64,000 bases of DNA from Eopsaltria australis. Lineage: Eukaryota > Chordata > Aves > Passeriformes > Petroicidae. Each line of letters begins with the position of its first letter. The first letter of the stretch is position 1. Position numbers and translations under genes: made by a program. Shown one piece after another: positions 59,721 to 64,000 of this stretch. Under the pieces are notes generated by a model. The model saw only the letters and a program-made list of their open reading frames with translations. It made no database searches and was not told the origin of the DNA. Where the stretch lies: assembly GCA_034509425.1 (NCBI GenBank), contig JAVTVJ010000371.1:1054001-1118000 (forward strand), given 5' to 3'.

Positions 59721-62700
59721 AAAACTCTGCATGCAACTCAGGAAACCACTTTGGTTTTTTCACTTTTACATGAAAGTTAACTCCATGTACTAAGCAAAGG
59801 TGAACACTTCACAGCACAGCTCACTGGAGGCTTACTGGGCTCAAAGCTGTAAGTCTATCAGTCCTCAGAGAGGCTCAGGGTAGGCCATGGTGATTTCATA
59901 GAAAAATGTGCTTTTCAGGATGAAGTAAAGGAGATACATTTGTTAACTCTTCTTTTTAAACATCTAACCAGAATGAGATCTACTACAAAACTAAGAAATA
60001 CAGAAATGGATAACTTATACCGTCCTAAGTTAAAAATGCCTCTCCCACTATGCTGATTGCTTGCACAGCAACAAGAGCATCCTGTACTGCTGAAAATGCA
60101 AACAAGAACTATCCACACTTGTCCATTTCCTTATATTGATGTCTTACAGGCTGCATGGACATCTGACATTTGCTACAAATGAAAAAAACACTGTTCAGTG
60201 ATCTATCATCAGATTAAGTGAAACCAAGAGAAATACATTCCATTCAAGAAAATGTAAAGAATGTGTCAATTTTATTTACATTTTCTCTCAAGGTTATGGT
60301 GGTGGTGGTGGGGAGGGAATATTGTAGGATGGTAACTCTTCTCTTTTTAAGATACTACATTTAAGAACAAAATTCAAAGAGTAAGATACATTATATTAGC
60401 ATCACTCCAGTTCAATTCCTTCCAAATATAGTCATCATACATACAAACTGAATGAAAGAAATCACTGTTTATTAATGCTAAGAATATAGAAGCCAAAAAG
60501 AACTTCAGACATGAAGAATCTCTTTTGAGATTCAACCTGGCATGAAACTTGGGCAAAGTGTAGTTTCAGCAAAATGGACAGTGCATCACAACAACACTCT
60601 TAAAAATAGGTAAGATTTGTGTGAGAATTTAATGTTGGTGGAAAAGTCTTATAAGCCAGACTTAGAGCTTGAAATCCCCTCATTTTCAGGGCAGCATTTC
60701 TAGCAGAACAGATTGTCTCACACAGGCTCACCACTACCCCTCAGCTTTGAACTGAGGGACCATGTTGAGTGGTCAGTTTTTGTGGCTGGTTCAACCTTTC
60801 ACTGGACTTACAACCACAGGGCAACTCTTACTGACTGTAGTAATGCTTTTTTGTGATAAGGACTTTGGTCCACTGAGAACTAGAGCTGAGATCTTAACTT
60901 TTTTCAAGAGTCAAGCTTGTCTGTCTGGGGGAGGAAAAAAGAATAAATCAAGTGACTAGCATTCAATTTCAGTATAAAGACATTGTCTGAAGAATGTCTG
61001 AAGACAACTGGCCTGGTCTGCAAGTATAAGATAATGAACCAGATGTGATTTGGCTTTTTTTGTGAGAAAGGAAGCTTCGTACACGTACAGAAAAAATTTA
61101 AAGAAACAACAGTGTTCCCGTTCCATCCTTCACACATGAAAAAGTCTTTCAGGAAACAATTTAAGTTCCCTGTGCACTACTAAACATGTTTGAAAAATAC
61201 TGCCTGCCCATATTTATCTCTGTGGAAGACTTGGATTAACTGTCTAGGCTCAGGACAAAATTCTCTTTAAAGGTAACTGTCACATGATGGAGAAAAGGAA
61301 GTATCTGTAATGCTGTCTGCAAGGTTCATATGCCTTCACTTCATGTACCGTAAGTTTACTTAAACAGAAATCATCACCTGGAACATGAGAAGCAAATGGC
61401 ATTTTTAATATCAGAGGTACTAGCAACAAGCCTGTGTATTTCTTCAGAAGGAAATACCAGTGCAGACAGGGAATTAAGACATGCCATGGTAACAGATGAA
61501 GACTTCAACTGTCAACAAAATCAGGCTATTAATTTTCACATAAACAGTCTTTTAAAATCTTTGATTTTTAATATACAGTCCAAAGATCACTCTCACATTT
61601 CAGCAGCTTTTGTCTTTTAATGTCGCACTTCAACTGACTTTTCACACTACCCCGTGCTTTGTCTCCCCTTTGGAAAAGGTGAGTGAAAATATCAAATGCT
61701 ATCTTATTCTGCCAAGACCAAAGGAACAATTCAAACATTCAAAAATATTAGGCAGTGGTTTTACTGAAGGTAGGAAGGGAATGTGATTAGCAGTGGGTAG
61801 GGGAGGATGGGGGAACCAAACTCAAATGCAAACCTCTTCTCATTCTGTATTTCAGTCTATGCTCAGGGCAAGACTATGTAAAACAAGCAAAAATTACTGG
61901 ATGGAAAACACAGAATTATTTTCCTTCTCATCATTCCCTTCTCAAGTGACAGATACTGAGATTCAAGAGGAGCCTGGGAAGCTATTGGCCTGTTCTTTAC
62001 CACTGAAAGCAGAGGGCCCAGACTGATGCACTTGTACTGAACAATCGCCTGCCATAGGATGCAGTCTCTCAACGGATGGTTCCAAATGTGGCTGGGAGAG
62101 CAACTCCCACTGCTGTGGCCTCTCCATATCTCCTCAAAACACAAGGATTTCAGACTTTACATCTGTCAGTTTACAACATCTCCCCAGACCATAACTCACT
62201 CGAACAACATGAAAACAGAAATATGATGTGTCTGTTACCGATCTTTTCCTTCAAATTTCTGTGCTATTTCTGAAACAGAACAAGGCTGGAACTTTCCTTT
62301 GACTGAGATGAACCAAATGACACCTCATAACAAAGAGAGACTTCTCTCTCTCTGGTCACTGGAAACACGAAGTAGGAATCAAAGGTGCTGCTTTTGTCTG
62401 AAAAATCATTATCATCTTTAAAATTTAATTCCCTTAAAGACTAGAGATTAGTCTGGAGGAATGCAGAAGGGAAGTGAGAGATGACAATTCTCTATTCTCT
62501 CCAGAGATTATGTGTCCCTATAGATTTTGCTTCCGGTGCAGTACTTAACTCCTTGATACCTTTTCTCTTATGATAATTTCCTTGGCAGAAACTTCTTCAA
62601 ACTTAAAAATCAGAACATGAGCCAAGTAAATAAAAATAAATAAATAAAGTTCAATGCCTATAAAAAGTACACAGACTAACCTGCTTAATTATTAACAAGT

Positions 62701-63649
62701 AAACATAACAAATTCTGAATTATTTACTTAATCTTTTTCAGCTACAAACCTCAGACTTTTAGAGCATGAAATACATGCTTTATTTTAGGACACAAACCAG
62801 GTATTTTATAAGACTGTGTACTTTTTTTTGCAAGTGGGGTTGTTTTGAAGAATACACATTTCTTATTAACCCCCAAATACCTTCCTTTCACCAAACCATG
62901 CTGGAATTTTAAATACAGAAGTAAGAGTTTTAGTATAAAGATCCTGTATTCATGTATTTGCTAGTGAATAGGATGGCTGTTTCTGAGCTGCAACTGAGCA
63001 AAAGTAACATTCCTGTGAGGCAAATGCACCTTCCCCAGCTTCTGCACATCTGCTAGGAAGATGCAGGATTCAGAGGGAGAACCTGGTGAAAGTTCCAGAC
63101 AGAAATTCTACAACAAAGGATAAAATGGCCCCAATATTATCACATTTTCTTTACTGAATAAAGCCACCCTTCTGAAGCAAAGCTCATCTGTGCCACAAAC
63201 AGAAAAAGGTCATCACCACTGTTCAGTGAAGTTCTGATGAGATGCTGTTCTAGGCTGGACCTCCAGCTGGGCCCATCTTTATGTTGTCCCTTCTGACACA
63301 CTGTTCTGCCTAACGCAGTGCTGATGTGACACAGCATTCCCAGGTGATGTGCTGAAAATTAGGAACGTTCAAAGTTCCTTTCTGGATAAAACAAGTGACA
63401 TTTCTTCACCTGCTGAAGTTAGCACAGACCCTTCGAAGTCCCCAGCATTCAGTAGTGTAAAACAATGCCATCTCCTCCTCAGTAACCTCAGGCCATCACA
63501 CAGTCTCAAGTTTTTGTCTGAACAGTAAAATCATCACCATCACTACAGCACAAACATGGTTTTGAATCTCAGACAGCTTTTCTTAACTAGCATTTCATAG
63601 AAATTATTCTGTAATATTGCTTTTGAAGGCCTGGATTGATGAAGACCTA
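59721..63649. other. Noncoding DNA, no gene recognised
   Basis: No supported gene. Contains a small GGT run (about 60298-60312) and a 7-bp hairpin (CCCTCAG / CTGAGGG, 60738-60758). A donor-like AAAAGGTGAGTG lies at 61679. The antiparallel frames around 61793-62144 have no recognisable domain. Confidence 0.5.
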
Positions 63650-63853
63650 TCACAAAACCACAGAATATGCTGAGTTGGAAGGGACACACAAGGGTCATCA
63701 AAGTCCTGCTCCTGGCCCTGCACAGAACACCCCAAGAAGCACACTATGTGCCTGAGAATGTTGTCCAAATCCTTCTTGAGCTCCCTCAGGCTTGTTGCTG
63801 TGGCCACTTCCCAGGGGAGCCTGTTCCAATGCCAATTCACATACTAATATTCC
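63650..63853 (-). mobile_element. CR1 LINE, 5'-truncated 3' end
   Basis: The plus strand shows the reverse complement of a CR1 3' end: CACAGAATATGCTGAGTTGG, AAGGGACACACAAGGGTCAT, CTGGCCCTGCACAGAACACC and CCAGGGGAGCCTGTTCCAAT. On the minus strand the ORF2 tail is readable as HWNRLPWEVATATSL near 63785-63832, matching the HWNRLP-type motif of CR1 ORF2 C-termini. The 3' head differs from that of the copy at 5549-5825, which suggests a different CR1 subfamily. The minus-strand frame at 63604-63840 is this relic. The inner boundary is blurred, as a degraded CTAATATTCC box near 63845 may still belong to it. Confidence 0.93.
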
Positions 63854-64000
63854 CTCAGCATTGATACAAAGGTGTACAATGTGATATCTGATAATGTATT
63901 TATTAATCTACCCTTAATTGCTATAATGGTCAAACACAGTTGGCTTTTTGTCCCCTGGTTTTAGATCTTAACAATTTTGTCAATATTTATGTACTATACT
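63854..64000. other. Noncoding DNA, no gene recognised
   Basis: Nothing recognised up to the window edge. Confidence 0.5.

Noticed and set aside
60738..60758. Hairpin CCCTCAG / CTGAGGG
   Set aside because: A seven-base stem with no flanking transcription signal.
63604..63840. 78-codon minus-strand frame as a possible gene
   Set aside because: Its first half is the CR1 ORF2 tail (HWNRLP motif); the rest is 3' UTR and flank.
1..64000. tRNA, 5S, U6, 7SK or microRNA genes
   Set aside because: I looked for the A/B boxes and conserved starts of these RNAs and saw none that held up.

Overview
The window looks like AT-rich, gene-poor nuclear DNA from a bird. A crocodilian or turtle is less likely, because their repeat load is usually heavier. 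The main evidence is three truncated CR1 LINE 3' ends, at 5549-5825 (minus), 9108-9307 (plus) and 63650-63853 (minus). Each still carries recognisable codons from the C-terminus of the CR1 ORF2 protein or the CR1 3' tail. There are also a few worn MIR-type SINE fragments and several copies of an ancient palindromic amniote repeat. I see no Alu, B1/B2 or recent L1, and no bacterial, organellar or intact viral genes.

I found no protein-coding gene, rRNA, tRNA or known small RNA that I can defend. The longest open frames are about 110-160 codons. None resembles a protein I know, and they often overlap in several frames, as chance ORFs do in 64 kb. The window is best read as intergenic desert or the inside of a very large intron. 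I cannot name the flanking gene.

Layout: 1-8.5 kb is plain noncoding DNA with one CR1. A small isolated CpG-dense patch with a good splice-donor sequence lies at 8519-8645 and could be a promoter or first exon of a noncoding RNA. A second CR1 and a MIR-like fragment follow at 9.1-9.9 kb, then a GC-richer stretch at 10.2-10.8 kb. At 11.7-12.6 kb there is a candidate conserved noncoding element with an NF-E2/MAF-type site, a palindromic-repeat relic, and a 16-bp phased array carrying three exact POU octamer sites. A second tandem array, 25 bp x 3 with an octamer-like plus homeodomain core, is at 20810-20884. From 27.8 to 38.4 kb there are several non-repetitive blocks that read like conserved regulatory DNA. 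From 41 to 48 kb the window holds old repeats, the best being a 26-bp inverted repeat at 43288-43369, with another regulatory-like block at 48.1 kb. From 48.7 to 64 kb there are simple repeats (one G-quadruplex-type tract), a clean hairpin at 56759-56795, an AT-rich palindrome at 58.2 kb, another regulatory-like block at 59.4 kb and the last CR1.

The most interesting observations are the two POU-type tandem arrays, the palindromic-repeat family and the isolated CpG island. Calls of conserved elements rest on sequence texture and motifs only and need a cross-species alignment.
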